Source: Diplolepis rosae (Eukaryota > Arthropoda > Insecta > Hymenoptera > Diplolepididae). Taken from it: a stretch of 64,000 nucleotides of DNA. Where the stretch lies: NCBI GenBank assembly GCA_030998225.1, contig JAPYXD010000484.1:6324001-6388000 (forward strand), read 5' to 3'. The notes beneath the pieces are model-generated. The model was not told where the DNA came from. It was given only the letters and a program-made list of their open reading frames with translations, and made no database searches. A program made the position numbers and the translations under genes. Within the stretch, counting starts at the first letter, position 1, and each line of letters starts with the position of its first letter. Positions 1 through 39,302 of this stretch are shown here, one piece after another.

Positions 1-186
1 CGGGGCGTTCCAAGTCATCATTACGTTCTCTGCCTTCTTTGAATTCTTTGTACCACTTATCAACATTTTCCGCGACATGGTCAAATCATCGAAGGCCTTC
101 TGCAACATTCTGAACGTTTCCGCAACTGAAATTTCATTCCGCAAACAAAATTTAATGGCACTTCTTTGCTCAACAAATTCAGACAT
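1..186 (-). pseudogene. mariner transposase, N-terminal fragment (cut by window edge)
   Basis: Read on the minus strand from an ATG at 186, the frame gives a typical mariner N-terminus (MSEFVEQRSAIKFCL...), the helix-turn-helix that binds the terminal repeats. A one-base loss near position 65-72 shifts the frame; the next frame continues with the expected DKWYKEFKEGRE-like block and runs off the window. The catalytic D,D34D region would lie outside the window. The AT-rich stretch to about 350 is probably the untranslated leader and terminal repeat of the same copy. A dead copy is likely because of the frameshift. Confidence 0.75.
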
Positions 187-364
187 TGTAAAAATCGAAA
201 AAATCACTTTTAGTCGTTTAGAAAACACAAGCGTAACTATGTAACAAATGATAAAATTGACATGAAATTTGGCACAGATGTCAGTAATAGTAGGACCAAG
301 ATAAAAATAAAAGAGTTTACCCGAATCTGTTAGCCCGCGAAGTTTAAATTAAAAATTCACCTTA

Positions 365-490
365 GTTTTTTCCCGCAGTAGTATGCGAAGAGTATGAAAT
401 CGAGTGCGAAGGGCGACGATCGAATCGCGCGGTTAAATTTGCGAGCGACGAGAATGTGCCCGCAATGTCGACAAATTCTTTTCCATAATT
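365..490. repeat. degenerate copy of the GCGAAGCG-rich repeat tail
   Basis: The stretch has the same order of phrases (gcgaag agtatgaaa, cgagtgcgaag, gacgatcgaatcgcgcg, tgcgagcga, gagaatgtgcccgc) as the better preserved tail at 5325-5485. It is therefore a shorter, decayed second copy of that element. Confidence 0.5.
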
Positions 491-1441
491 AGATACGATG
501 TAAACACCTCAATTTCTCATCTATTGCTTCTTTAAAATGTTAGCACACAGTGTAAATTAACTAATTTTCTTCATAAATGCCTACTGAAATTAGGTATCAG
601 TAATGTTATTCGCAATTTTTCTTCTTATTTACAGTCAACACTGAAAACGAATGCTGTTAAGCCAAGGGATGGAGGGGTCGTGGAAGTGGGAGCAGCGAAA
701 GCACTGCCATATTCTGCTCAACCCTTTGTCAAACGCAAAGGAGAACACTAAACAACCTGCCTGTAAGTAATAATACTATTTGAAATATATGGAATTAAAT
801 TTTATTTCATTTATCTAATTGATATTTAATATTTTACTTTTGTAAACTGATGACAACTGTGTAAAGTTGCCTTTTATTTTTGCATGCTGTTTATTTCTTC
901 AAAGAAATAAAGATAAAAATTTGTCATGTTTACATATACCTATTTTCTTGAAAGAATCTATTTAAATTGACAGTTCTTTACTACAACAGAAATTTTTTAA
1001 TACCATTTTATAGCTTTGAAACAAGATATAGAACTTGATGCTACTATGAACTTAACCATTCAAAAAACAGTAAGGACAAGGAACAACCTGGTTAACCGAA
1101 AAGAATGAAAGATTAGAACTTAAAGCAAATCTTAGACTAGAATCTTTGCCAAACTCATGTGAAGCCAACAAATGCACTCAAAGTTACCCAGCAGGCCTTT
1201 TCTTGTCGTCTACAGAAACTCTTTACTGGAAGTAAAGGGTTCATATAAATAAGGGAAACAGGGGGATAGAGAGAGATTACACTTTTATATTTTTTTAAAT
1301 GCATTGAGAAAAATGGATAGTGCCATTTAATTTCTTGAAAGTGTCACTATGAGATGACCATCTCAGAGTATCAAACTTGAATATCTAGATATTAAGCTTT
1401 GCAATCCAGATATCAATTTTAAATATCTTAGATATTCAAAC
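491..1441. other. AT-rich flank with no recognisable gene
   Basis: Apart from the candidate exon at 635-762, I see no coding frame, RNA gene or clear repeat. Positions 1375-1440 hold short decayed AT palindromes (gatatctagatatt-like). Confidence 0.4.
635..762 (+). other. candidate exon with good splice sites
   Basis: A pyrimidine-rich tract ending TTATTTACAG (625-634) is followed by 128 non-AT-rich bases and then the near-consensus donor GTAAGTAA from 763. One frame is open for 38 codons and stops in TAA shortly before the donor. The stretch could be a 5' untranslated exon of the channel gene about 11 kb downstream, an exon of another gene, or chance. I do not recognise the peptide. Confidence 0.3.
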
Positions 1442-1445
1442 TTAA

Positions 1446-3225
1446 GTGGTAACACCAGTCTAGGTACATGTATTTTTGACAATTTTTTGTGGTCAAGTAA
1501 TAAGCAAACTCAAAAAATCGTTTAGAGCACTTTATTGTATAATTATTGAACTAAAACAGAATTTCTTTTCAAAATGGCGGTTACGGGAGCCCGTAATAGG
1601 CCGTTACTTTTCCGTTGACGCTTAAACGGACGGTAAGTTTTCTCATACATGATGAACTATAGAAAAAATAAGCAAAGTTTGTATTTAAGTACATATTAGT
1701 AAGCATGGTATAACGTAAGGATTTTGTTTTAAATCGACTTTTAAAAAAATGGTGCACATTTGAAAAAAATTTTGATTTTGAAAAAAAATTGGCAGTAAAT
1801 TGTTAATAAAAAAGAAAGTTTAAGTCAAATCAAAAAACCGCTACGTCTTTCGCTCGAGAATGTTATTGTGAAGGTACAGTCAAAATTTGAAACGAATCCA
1901 TACAGCCTTTTTCGAAATATTTTTAAAAAAAAAGCACGATTTTTTTGATTTTTTTTGTTTTTTGAAAGCGAGTTTTGAAAGGTTTCCCGGTCTGTCATAG
2001 ACCTGGAACATTCTTAACCGTTGGAATAAATGTCTGAACTTTAAGAAAATGTGGTTCAGAGATTAATTTTTCACTTGGGTCTTTACAAAATGGCACCCGA
2101 ATTACAAAATTTTCGCGAATAAATTCAGGATTTTTTTTGTCGGAAAATATGAACAAACCGAGAAAATTACCAAGAGTGAATAGTTCTTAGAATAACTCAA
2201 ACAATACGTCTGAATTTTTCCAAAACGTTTCGAGCAACTTTTCAATTTTGCAAATAGCATAATTTTTGCAAAATAAAAAAATTGCATAAATCAACCCGAA
2301 AAAATTTATATGTATTCTTTGACCAATTTTAAGAACTTTTTATTCTTGGTAATTTTCGCTATAAGTCTATTGCTTTCCAGAAAAAAATTCTCAATAACCT
2401 TGAAAGTACCGCAGTATTGAGAATTTTTTTCTGGAAAGCAATAGACTTATAGCGAAAATTACCAAGAATAAAAAGTTCTTAAAATTGGTCGAAGAATACA
2501 TAAAAATTTTTTCGGGTTGATTTAAACAATTTTTTTATTTTGCAAAAATTATGCTATTTGCAAAATTGAAAAGTTGCTCGAAACGTTTTGGAAAAATTCA
2601 GACGTATTCTTTAAGTGATTCTAAGAACTTTTCATTCTTGGTAATTTTCTCGGTTTGTTCATATTTTCTAACAAAAAAATCCTGAATTTATTCCTGATAA
2701 TTTTGTAATTCGGGTGCCATTTTGTAAAGACCCAAGTGAAAAATTAATCTCTGAACCACATTTTCTTAAAGTTCAGACATTTATTCCACCGATTAAAAAT
2801 GGTCCAGGTCTATGACAGACCGGGAAACCTTTCAAAACTCGCTTTCAAAAAAAAAAAAAAAGATCGAAAAAATCGTGCTTTTTTTTAAACTGAATTTTTT
2901 TATAATTAATAATTTTTTAGATCAATTTCGTATTTACCATCGGAAAGGGCACATCTTGAACTTCAAAAATATATTCCTCTCAATTTTTTCAGTCGCGAAT
3001 AGCATAAGTTACACGGCCTCAAAGACTGGTGTATCGTTTATGCCATTTTGGCCCTTAAAGGGTTAAAGTTTTCGTAGCCAAGTGCCGCAGCAAAGTCGTC
3101 GGGAGACATTTAAATATTTTTTTGAGCTATAAAACGACTGGCATCTTATTTTTAAGACCTCAAATTACACTTTAAACAAATAAAAGAAAAATCGGGTTTT
3201 CAAAATCCTAGAGTGGTGTTACCCC
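1446..3225. mobile_element. TTAA-flanked foldback element (piggyBac-like ends)
   Basis: TTAA at 1442-1445 and 3226-3229 flank matching ends: GTGGTAACACCAGTCTAGG on the left and the complement of GGGGTAACACCACTCTAGG on the right, differing at two positions. Inside is a very long inverted repeat, 1925-2396 against 2415-2890, around an 18-base loop. No transposase frame is present, so the copy would be non-autonomous. TTAA target duplication is typical of piggyBac, but the tips are not the canonical CCC/GGG type on both sides, so the superfamily is an inference. Confidence 0.65.
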
Positions 3226-3229
3226 TTAA

Positions 3230-4136
3230 TGTCTTAGATTATACGGACTAATATCTAAAGATGGTTATCCCAAATCGATTAATCCTTATTTTCCAGTGTG
3301 GAATTCGCATCCCTAAACCATTATCTCTTCCTATCTCTAAGTCTATCTTTCCCTTGTACTCATTTAATCTCTTATATACGGAGAAAAATAGTTGAAGTAA
3401 TTTTACTCAACTTTCGATCAAATTTGGGACATATGAACTAGTTAGAAGTTATTTAATATTATTGTGATTATTTGTGACATATTAAATGTTCAAGAATGAA
3501 TCAAAGTTGAGTAAAATTCAGAAGTGTAGGGTGAAGTATGAAAGCATGCATTAAAGATTTCTAAATAAATACAATATATTATTACCCGTAGTATAATTAT
3601 GAAAAACCAATCTTTTATTCAATCACAAAAGTAGTAGAGCTTTCCGTTTATTCTACTCTTCGCTTTACTCGAGAGTTGCGTAAACCGTGAATCGCAAGAC
3701 TTATTCCACCAACTATATTTATTCATGCAGGAACGAATGAAAGTAATCTGCGCCTTGGCCACACATACACATTTTTTCATTTCACATAAAAATCAATTAA
3801 AAACATACAAAACACAATTACAGTTTATTTTAGTACCCTATAAATCCAAAATAGTGGATTCCAGTTAAATATAAACTAGTGATTTTAAAAATTCATCGTA
3901 CTGCAGTTGTGTTTGATTGTGTTTTGTCTGTTTGTGACGAAGCTTTCGTACATGCTCCGCAGTGTTAACCACTATTTGCTTTTATAATTATCCTGTAGTT
4001 TATATAATTTATTTAAAAGTTTCACATAATCTAGTTATATAGATTCTGTAAGTTTAATAAATTCTTGGTACAACATTTTTTCTTAATTCATCTATAATTA
4101 CTTCATTCTTTTTCACTTAAGTTTTTACATTCTCAT
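3230..4136. other. no gene seen; one small palindrome
   Basis: AT-rich sequence without a supported gene. Positions 3391-3525 form a small foldback (ttttactcaactttcgatc against gaatcaaagttgagtaaaa), probably a short MITE. A 46-bp piece at 4032-4077 recurs inverted at 44475-44521. Confidence 0.4.
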
Positions 4137-5485
4137 CATGGATGAGAAGGTATTGGTTTTATGTGAAACATGACACGAAATTTTCGTCAAATCTTTACGT
4201 TTTGAGACCCCCTGAGTCAGAAAAAATGGTTTTTACGAAAGTGTCTGTCTGTCTGTCTGTACTAGGTCGCGTGCGGCATAACTCTCGATAGAATTATCAG
4301 ATTGAATTGAGCTTTGGTACACTTTATCGGAGCCGAAAAAGTAAGGACAAGTTCGTTAACCAGCCACATCCAATCAAAATTGAGGGATGGAGCACTACTT
4401 TTGTGTTTTTGTAAATAATTTTTTGAAAAAATCAAAAATTCCAATACTGGTTTTTGATAGTGCTCATAAATCTCTGAAAATTATCCTAATAACATTTTTT
4501 GATTAAATCAAAATTAGAAATGTTACAGCATATTAAAACTTGAAAAAAGTCAATATCAAAATTCCATTTTCCAGTTAAATTATACGAGATACGAAAAAAC
4601 GTTAGAATACAATATTATTTTCTAAATAAAGTCCTACAAATTTGAATTATAACATTTTTTCATAAGATGCATATTTTTCTTTTTAATTAAAAAAAAAACT
4701 ATTGAAAATCCAAAATTCAATTTTTTAACAAAAATATGTAAAATACGAAAAAAACGTAAGAATACATAGTTGTTCGTTTCAAAAAGATCTACAAATTTTA
4801 TCTGACGCAGTTTCTGATAAAAGATATATTTTCGTTTCAATTCCAAAAAATACGATTAAAATTCAAAAATTCCATTTTTTAGACAAAATATGTGAGATAC
4901 AAAAAAAACGTTTAGATGGAAAATTGTTTGCCTAAATCAGGTCTACAAATTCTCATAAAGAAATTTCGGGACAGGATGTATATTTTATGTTTTGATTTTT
5001 AATATTAAAAAAATTCGATTTTTTTCACCAAAATATGTGAGATACGAAATAAGCGTTGTTCTGCAAAATCGTTTCCTTAAATAAAATCTACGATTGTTTT
5101 TTCTTTTTGAGAGATTTGGAAGAAAATGAATTATTTTAATCATGTAATTTATTAAAAAGTTAAATTAAAAGCTGATAGAGCCTAAAGTAAATTGAATTTC
5201 CTGTTTCACTTAAATTCAAAAAGAAATTCAGTGACTTTGAGAAAATGTGTAATTCACATCATCTGTAATATTATTATAAAATTGGTTTGAGCTTCAGTAT
5301 CAAATTATAAGAAATAAACTTAAATGTATGCGAAGAGCACAAGACCGAGCGCGAAGCGCGACGTTCAAAAATTACGGAGCGCGAAGCACGACGATCGAAT
5401 CGCGCGCCCTAGGCGCGTTCAAACTTGCGAGCGAAGCGAGCTGCGCGCCATGAGAATATGCCCGCGAAGCGGGCAGATTTTTTAT
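4137..5485. repeat. 1.35-kb interspersed repeat: CTGT run, ~150-bp tandem core, GCGAAGCG tail
   Basis: The repeat opens with a phrase around 4137-4200 (catggatgagaaggtattgg), passes a (TGTC)n microsatellite at 4244-4260, then four degenerate tandem units of about 145-160 bp, and ends in a GC-rich tail full of GCGAAGCG and GAGCGAAGCGAGC words (5325-5485). The tail is also found at 365-490, and the same word recurs in the hairpin at 53558-53704. No coding frame is visible. I believe repeats of this kind are common in insect genomes, but I cannot assign a class. Confidence 0.55.
4555..5105. repeat. degenerate tandem repeat, about four units of ~150 bp
   Basis: Units begin near 4558, 4712, 4865 and 5009. 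Each carries an AATTC(C/A/G)ATTTT start, an AAATATGTGAGATACGAAAA-like block, an AACGTTAGAATAC-like block and TCTACAAATT. Units differ substantially, which suggests an old array. Confidence 0.6.
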
Positions 5486-5843
5486 ATTAAATTAATTTCA
5501 TGAAAATTTAAACAACAAAAGTCTTGATAGGTGTATTACATAAAATTTGAAAAATCTACACAGTCTTTAGATTTCATAGAAATTTCTGAGGCACAATAAT
5601 AATTTGGAATTCACAATTGTAAAAGCCATATTTCGAAAATATACAACGCAGAAAATAAAAGAACCTTTTAAATGATTTTACACAAGATACTTTTTGATAA
5701 TAATGCAATTTTTTAATGTACATTTCAAACTTTAGTTTCATTTAACTTTTTACGTAGTTATAATAAATATGTATACTAAATATTAATTATTAATTATATT
5801 ATATATACATAATGTATATATAAGTGTAATTATTAGTTTTATA
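5486..5843. other. AT-rich spacer, nothing recognised
   Basis: Strongly AT-rich sequence with no supported frame or repeat. Confidence 0.4.
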
Positions 5844-6377
5844 CAGGGTGAGGCACATAAAGTATTACAGAGCGCTAGCTCTCAAACTATTGATCATATC
5901 CAAAAATGTTTTAGACAAAAGTTTCAATGTTCGAAAAGGCCGTCATACTCGACCACCCTATTTTTTTATCGGTGGAGGCGTTAAAGCTACGTCAAGGTCA
6001 ATTCCACTTTTTTAAATGGAACCATGTATTTTTTTTTTTGATGACATTATTACCGATTTTAAGACGAATTCAGCGACCTACGACACAAGGTCATTCTAGT
6101 CACGCAAAGTATGAAAATAGTCGAAAAATCATTTTCATTTCTTTTCATTTCTTACGATAATGCGAAAATGAAAATGAACGATTTTCAAGAATATTTTAAT
6201 ATGTTGATGGTGTTGGGGGAATACCGTAAACATTACAGAAACGCCCAAGATTTGTATGCGGCTTGTTATCCGGATAGGCAACAAAAATCGCACATGGCTT
6301 TTAAGCGATTAGCTGACCGATTCTGTCGCTTCGGCACAGTGAAACAAACACGAGTCAAACGTCGCACAGTGGAGTGA
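5844..6377 (+). mobile_element. 5' part of a Tc1/mariner-like (DUF4817-type) element
   Basis: A TA followed by CAGGGTGAGGCACATAAAGT at 5844 looks like the terminal repeat of a TA-inserting element. The HTH coding piece at 6168-6377 follows about 320 bases later. The DDE part and right end are absent, so this is a truncated copy. Confidence 0.55.
6168..6377 (+). pseudogene. transposase N-terminal HTH remnant (DUF4817-like)
   Basis: From ATG 6168 the frame reads MKMNDFQEYFNMLMVLGEY... followed by AAC-YP-R and a phenylalanine-led helix (AFKRLADRFCRFGTV). This order, an acidic helix, GEYRKNxxxA, YPxR and FxRLxxRFxxxGxV, is the psq-like DNA-binding domain at the front of many insect Tc1/mariner-type transposases. 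The frame stops at 6377 after about 70 residues, with no catalytic domain. It could alternatively belong to a domesticated HTH gene, but the neighbouring terminal repeat makes a dead transposon more likely. Confidence 0.55.
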
Positions 6378-6764
6378 AATAGAAAAACGAGGTTCAAAAT
6401 CATTTTCTGAGCTGAATTCTTGACCGATTTGAGATTTTTTTTTGTTGAAAAATCCAACATTAAATTTTTAAGAGATCGCTGCAGGCCGATTTTTGAATTT
6501 GTTGTTGTTACAACTTTTATGTTAATGTAAATAGCGGAAAAAATGTCGATTTTTCGAATTTTATTTTTTATTTCTTCGAGTAAATTTTTCCTAAGCCTGT
6601 CACACCCCAGCTCCGATGCGTAGGAGTATATAGAATGGAATAATTTTGTTGACATGTGAATTAATTTGTTATAAACAAATAGATATAACAATTAGTCAAC
6701 TGAATGGATTGGTCATTTGTGCAATCCAATTAAGCATCGGAATCAATCGTTCCCATCTCTAAGA
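6378..6764. other. no recognised feature
   Basis: A long open minus-strand frame here overlaps the HTH remnant antisense and has low complexity. I do not support it as a gene. Confidence 0.35.
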
Positions 6765-7027
6765 AAATATATATTACGGTCATCTAATACCATTTTGCGG
6801 ATTTTCTCCACCATTTCTGTCATAATCACCTCATTTGATCGACCACTGCGATGTTCGTTTTGGCAGCTCATACAACATCGTTTGAACTCTGCCACTCAAT
6901 ACTTTATTGTTGTAAACGAAGGAGCAGACTCCCCCATAGTAGAATCTGGCTCGGCTTTGATATTGGTTGAACTGAGACCTTTCAAATGAAAGTATTGTAT
7001 CACATAACGATGACTATTTTTTTCCAT
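6765..7027 (-). pseudogene. mariner transposase, N-terminal fragment
   Basis: On the minus strand from ATG 7027 the frame reads MEKNSHRYVIQYFHLKGLSS, followed by IKAEPDSTMGESAPSFTTIK, an in-frame TGA, then VAEFKR, GRSNEVI and a VLDDR block. This order matches the HTH region of mariner transposases of the kind that start MEK..YR..I..L. The copy is cut before the catalytic domain and carries at least one stop, so it is dead. Confidence 0.65.
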
Positions 7028-7359
7028 GTTTACAAATTCACTGAAAGCATTCACTAATGATATCTGTCAAACAAATAATAAACAACGTAGCGTGTTCAAT
7101 CTTCGAAATAATTTAAGCTTCAACAGGTTGGTACTTTCGAACATAGTAATTTTTTTCAAACAACAACCGTCATCTATACGTCAGGTGGGCTACTTCTGTG
7201 ACTACCCTCGAACATGATCTTCGAGTGTACAGCTCTAACATCTTTATCATATGTGACCTGTCGCGAAGAAAGGTACCTTAAGACGTAAGAATCAATTTTG
7301 GGATTTTTTCACTTTTAGATTGTTTTTGAGTTGCTATTTCCAATGGACGAAATCGAAAA
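7028..7359. other. no recognised gene
   Basis: Probably the 5' leader of the mariner fragment (7028-7130) followed by undetermined sequence; I see no supported frame. Confidence 0.35.
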
Positions 7360-8260
7360 ATTCTAAAAAATTTACTTTTCCCACAATTGAGCGTAACAGC
7401 GACCGGAGAATAGCACATTTTCCGGGTATATTGTTTTCCGCAGCTATTTCGAACACTCAATATTGCCTCCTTCTATCTGGATTTCTGCGTACCTGAAGGA
7501 CCTTTTATTGATGACCAGAAGAGCAGCGTCAGTCTTTTTTAGAACCATTTTAAGATCATGACTATTCAAGCAACGTTTGGCTTACCTCCAAAGTTTGTGG
7601 GCCGCCATGTAGATGATCCACCTTTCACTGAGGTAGTTGTCTAGGATTCTTATGAGGTACTGAAAGAGCTTTTTCGGCTTCATTGCTTCTATGCAGACCT
7701 TACACCTCACAGAGTTTAACTTATTTTGTACGTCGATCGCTATAAGTGCATAGAGGCCATTTTTTCCTTCGTACTCTCCTTGATATTCCTTGCCGTGTCT
7801 AACGCGACCATAATAGCATCAACCGTGGGGCTCCTTTCCGTAAACAGGAGTTAAAAGTTTTGAAGAGGAGCTCTGGATATACTCCGATCACCACCTTTAT
7901 GACTTTGTGCGGTATTCCCCCAAGTCCTGTTGCCTTTTCAAATTTCAGTTTCTTTAATGCTTCTGCCAATTCTCCCTGCGTAAAGAGCTCAATCATCACC
8001 TGGATCTGTACATCCGCCTAAATGTCTCTCGCCGAGGGTTCTTCTCTAGGGATAAGTGCTCTAAAGATTCTTTTAAACCAGGCAGATCTAAGGGTAAAGT
8101 TGACTCTAGTAGATTTCTCGCATGCTACAGGACAAGTACGTTGGAGGCGATCCAGTTTGTCGTACGTCATATTGCTCCGCGAAAGATACAAGTTCATTGA
8201 TATGACAATACGATGTATAGCGATCGTAACCAAAATATTATGCCTGTTACAACAATGCAT
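7360..8260 (-). pseudogene. R1-like LINE reverse transcriptase fragment
   Basis: Three minus-strand blocks in different frames follow the order of an R1-clade reverse transcriptase: FTQGELAEALKKLKFEKATG then GIPHKVIK (7880-7999); LFQYLIRILDNYLSERWIIY (near 7620-7680); and a distal block with KKTDAALLVINKR then GGNIE (near 7440-7560). These correspond to the start of the RT fold, the exchanges before the palm, and the region after the YADD box. Frameshifts separate the blocks, and the YADD motif is lost or scrambled. The endonuclease and gag parts are absent apart from a possible linker to 8260. Non-functional. Confidence 0.6.
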
Positions 8261-8592
8261 GTTCTGTAATCCAGAGCTTTAATTATAAATAATAAGAAAT
8301 GAAAAAATAATGGTCAAATTATTGTAACTATGTTAGTACTTACCTTCGAAAGTTTTGATATATTTTCTTAATCCCCAATCAGTCAATTTTTTCTTCATCC
8401 ACTCGTCCATCGCTGTTGTGAGAATTTTCGCGTGTGATAAAACAATAGGCGATACGCAAAAATGATCTTTCAAACAAAGAAAAAATGCTCCAAACAAATC
8501 GACAAACGCTTCGAAAAAACGCCTCGAAAAAATGACACTTCTTTCTCATTTCGAGGTTAGAGTCGCGTGCATGCGAAGCAATGTATAGGTCG
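8261..8592. other. no gene seen
   Basis: No supported frame, RNA gene or repeat was found. Confidence 0.35.
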
Positions 8593-8837
8593 CACGGAAA
8601 ACCAGTATAGTTGTCTCACCTATACAACATGGGTCGAGACACTATATACCGGTATGAGTCTAACAGCTATACTTCTATCGTTGCACGAACGAAATTATAA
8701 TGGTATGATGGCAAAATACGCATTTTGGTGCGTCACGCATTCATTTTAGCTACAATACCAATATCGTATAGTCACGACAGGTATTTTGCTGAACTCAAAT
8801 TCTGTATAGTTTTCTCAGCTATACTGTTTTCTCCGTG
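8593..8837. mobile_element. short MITE with CACGG...CCGTG ends
   Basis: The left end CACGGAAAACCAGTATAG and the right end CTATACTGTTTTCTCCGTG form imperfect terminal inverted repeats about 245 bp apart. GTATAG/CTATAC words recur inside both ends. There is no coding capacity. CAC tips match the other MITEs noted in this window. Confidence 0.65.
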
Positions 8838-9777
8838 AAGGAACGTTTGTAATTCGAGATAGTATATTTATCACTTACAATTCTCTCGTACACCTAGCTG
8901 CACTACGGACATCATTCCTAATAGATTATTTTACGGTTCAATGGTAATTTTTACGAGACTGAAGCGTTCCGTGGAACCGAGGTTAAACAACTGTGTTCTA
9001 GAACATCAAGTCTTTCCTGGACTTCTGGTCTTCAAGTCGCTCCGCGGACACGTCGCATACTTGCTTCGTTACACTTTGTACTATAAAGGAACAAAATTAA
9101 TTGTAACTTAATATCTTTTAAAATCAACTTAATTCTCATGAATCCACATATGAAATTAATGAAATTGAATACGTCTTTATAACACTGTTCAACATCATTT
9201 TTTTGGTTATATTTGAATATATTTAGGAGAATGACACAAGCCAATAAAACCTTTTGAGTGTCGTGAAATAAAAGCTTGTGTCTTGCCCTACAATGATGCG
9301 GAGCAATAAAAAGAGCGCCCTAACATTGAAGTACTAGGAAAGAGTTTTTCAGGAGCGCGTGCTCCAATGCCAGCACACCGTCCGTGTCTCCTACGCAATG
9401 GGATGCCTTCTTTATGTGAATGTTTTGCCCTTCATAATTTCATAACTTTATACAAAGTCCGATTCGTGAGAGGCAAGTGGGCTTTCAGAAATGGAGCACC
9501 CGCATGAATAAGAAAAAAGTTTCAGAATAAAAAGAAAGCGAACATCAAGGGAAAACGTATGCATTTGCTACTTTACTCTGTACCTTTATTAAGTAAGATA
9601 CGGGCTTTCATTTCATCCTACACATGCTCAAAAATGACCCAAAAAAAAATTGTTTTTTGAGACTTTTGACTCATTATTCCTCAAAACCTTGAAAAAATTC
9701 ACTGTTTACAACGCCCGATTCGGATCATACGAGAAATATTGAAATCTGTTACCATTGTTCGAGTGCCAAAATCTGTG
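8838..9777. other. no gene seen
   Basis: Moderately complex sequence between two MITEs. No coding frame with recognisable similarity; the short frames present look random. Confidence 0.35.
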
Positions 9778-10734
9778 CACTGAGAGAAAGTATTAGTCGT
9801 AGTTACCTATTTTTTTTTGTAAAAAAGGGTCACAATTATGTTTTTTAGTCTGTATCATCTAAGCACCTTAGTTCTTACAGCAATATTAACTGAGTAGCAA
9901 TGATTAAAATTTTTAGTAAAACTTACAAAATCCGATTAAGTCGGTCCGTTTTGTAGCCGCGACTATTTTCATGCATTCTCACATTGTATCGAGCTTATAA
10001 TAGATGTTACTAATACGTTTTTGTCAAACTTACTAATTGCGTTAATTACTTTTACTATTTGTCCAGTGTAGTTATTACAAAAATATATATTTTTTTGACA
10101 TAACGGAGAAAAGTTGTACCAAAAACTATTCCAATATCTTAATTAGAAACTGATTAATTTTTTTCATCCGTACATGATTAAAATAGTAATTGCAACATTG
10201 AAAAAAATGTTAAATTTACCATTCTATCTATTTTATTTTTGTTAATGTCGATGGAAACTTTCTTAGGTTAGAATTGTTTAGGAAAATAACTTTTTAAATT
10301 ATGTTTTTTCAAAATGTAACAAAGGATGATAATTGTTGAGAGGTTTTTCATCAAAAACTGCACAACAGTTTACAGTTATACTTTAAAATTACCATGATTT
10401 AATTTTTCTCATTTTGATGAAGAACAAAAGCAAAATTTTAAGAAATCAATATATGTAACGATTTCAAAACGATTCAAAACAGTTGATAAGCAGGTAAGAT
10501 CTAATTCGTCTGTACAATAATTTCTTAAAGTTTACTATTACGAAAGAATTGCAAGTCATGTTTATACACGAAATATTGCATATGGAAATAAAATATTTAC
10601 ATTTCTCAAAATAAATGAATTTGATCAATTTTACAAAAAAAATCAGTGGCATTTACAAAATTTTTGGTACTGCTTACTAAAAGAATATAGTTGTGACCTT
10701 TTAGTCAGTACAACTAATAGGATTTCTCTCAGTG
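9778..10734. mobile_element. MITE, CACTGAGAGAAA ends, TG target duplication
   Basis: CACTGAGAGAAA starts at 9778 and its exact complement TTTCTCTCAGTG ends at 10734. The dinucleotide TG lies directly outside both ends (9776-9777 and 10735-10736). The interior is AT-rich and non-coding. The same tips and the same TG duplication occur at 24796-25635. Confidence 0.7.
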
Positions 10735-11542
10735 TGCTGAACAGTGTAATCAATTAAATACCAATCTTGGTATCACTACTTTCAGAACCCCGTTTTCTAA
10801 CAAGTCCTTAAGTTTTGAAAACTGCTGAAATAAAGAAAAAAGTTTTAGCGTTCATTATATTTTTTTCAGTCAGATAGGAAAAAAACTTAACTTTTCCACT
10901 TGAAACTTATTCCAAAACGAAAATAGAATGAAAACTATTGGTTATAGCAAGTAATGGGCCCATAACACAGTTGCGTTGCATAAAAATATTTTTCCAAGGT
11001 AATCACTGAATCGTAAATATATTTATGCTAACTAACGTATTTCATCTCTCGTGTAGCAAATCGAATCACTTGGAAGAGTATTAAGTTAATTTCCCTTTGT
11101 TCCCAACTCTTCCATAGTATTTTTCTGAATCCCAGTGATACAAGCATGTTTTAGTATAGCATCACTTAAATACTCAACTAACTCAAAAGAGAAACTAAAC
11201 TAAACAAAATTAAAATAGTAAGCTAGACTAGACTTTTATTTCCTTCAAACTCAGATTAGTCGACATATCAATGTAAGCGATTATTTTAATTGTTTTAGAT
11301 GAACGAAAGCGGCACCTCGGAAGACCTCGCAAGCACGATAGTTTGAAGAAAAGAAATCGTGAGCCGGGGCTGTAGCGATTGACCGCAGAACGTGTGAAAG
11401 TGCATGCATGCATGAGTGCAAGAGTGAGAGAGTGTATGTGCGCAGGAGAAAGAGAAAGAGGAGCTGCCTCGTCGTCTGTCGAAGAGATGCAAATGAAGAA
11501 AGCATCATGGGCCCGGCACCCTATTTTCTAACCCATTAAGAA
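10735..11542. other. 5' flank / probable 5' UTR of the channel gene
   Basis: No coding frame. A purine-rich, GAGA-like stretch (11416-11462) and a more GC-rich composition from 11300 onward suggest promoter or untranslated exon sequence of the channel gene, but no TATA box, initiator or splice site can be fixed by eye. Confidence 0.35.

Positions 11543-39302
<27,760 letters not shown>

Noticed and set aside
6266..6691. 141-codon minus-strand frame
   Set aside because: It overlaps the HTH remnant antisense, has low complexity and no recognisable domain.
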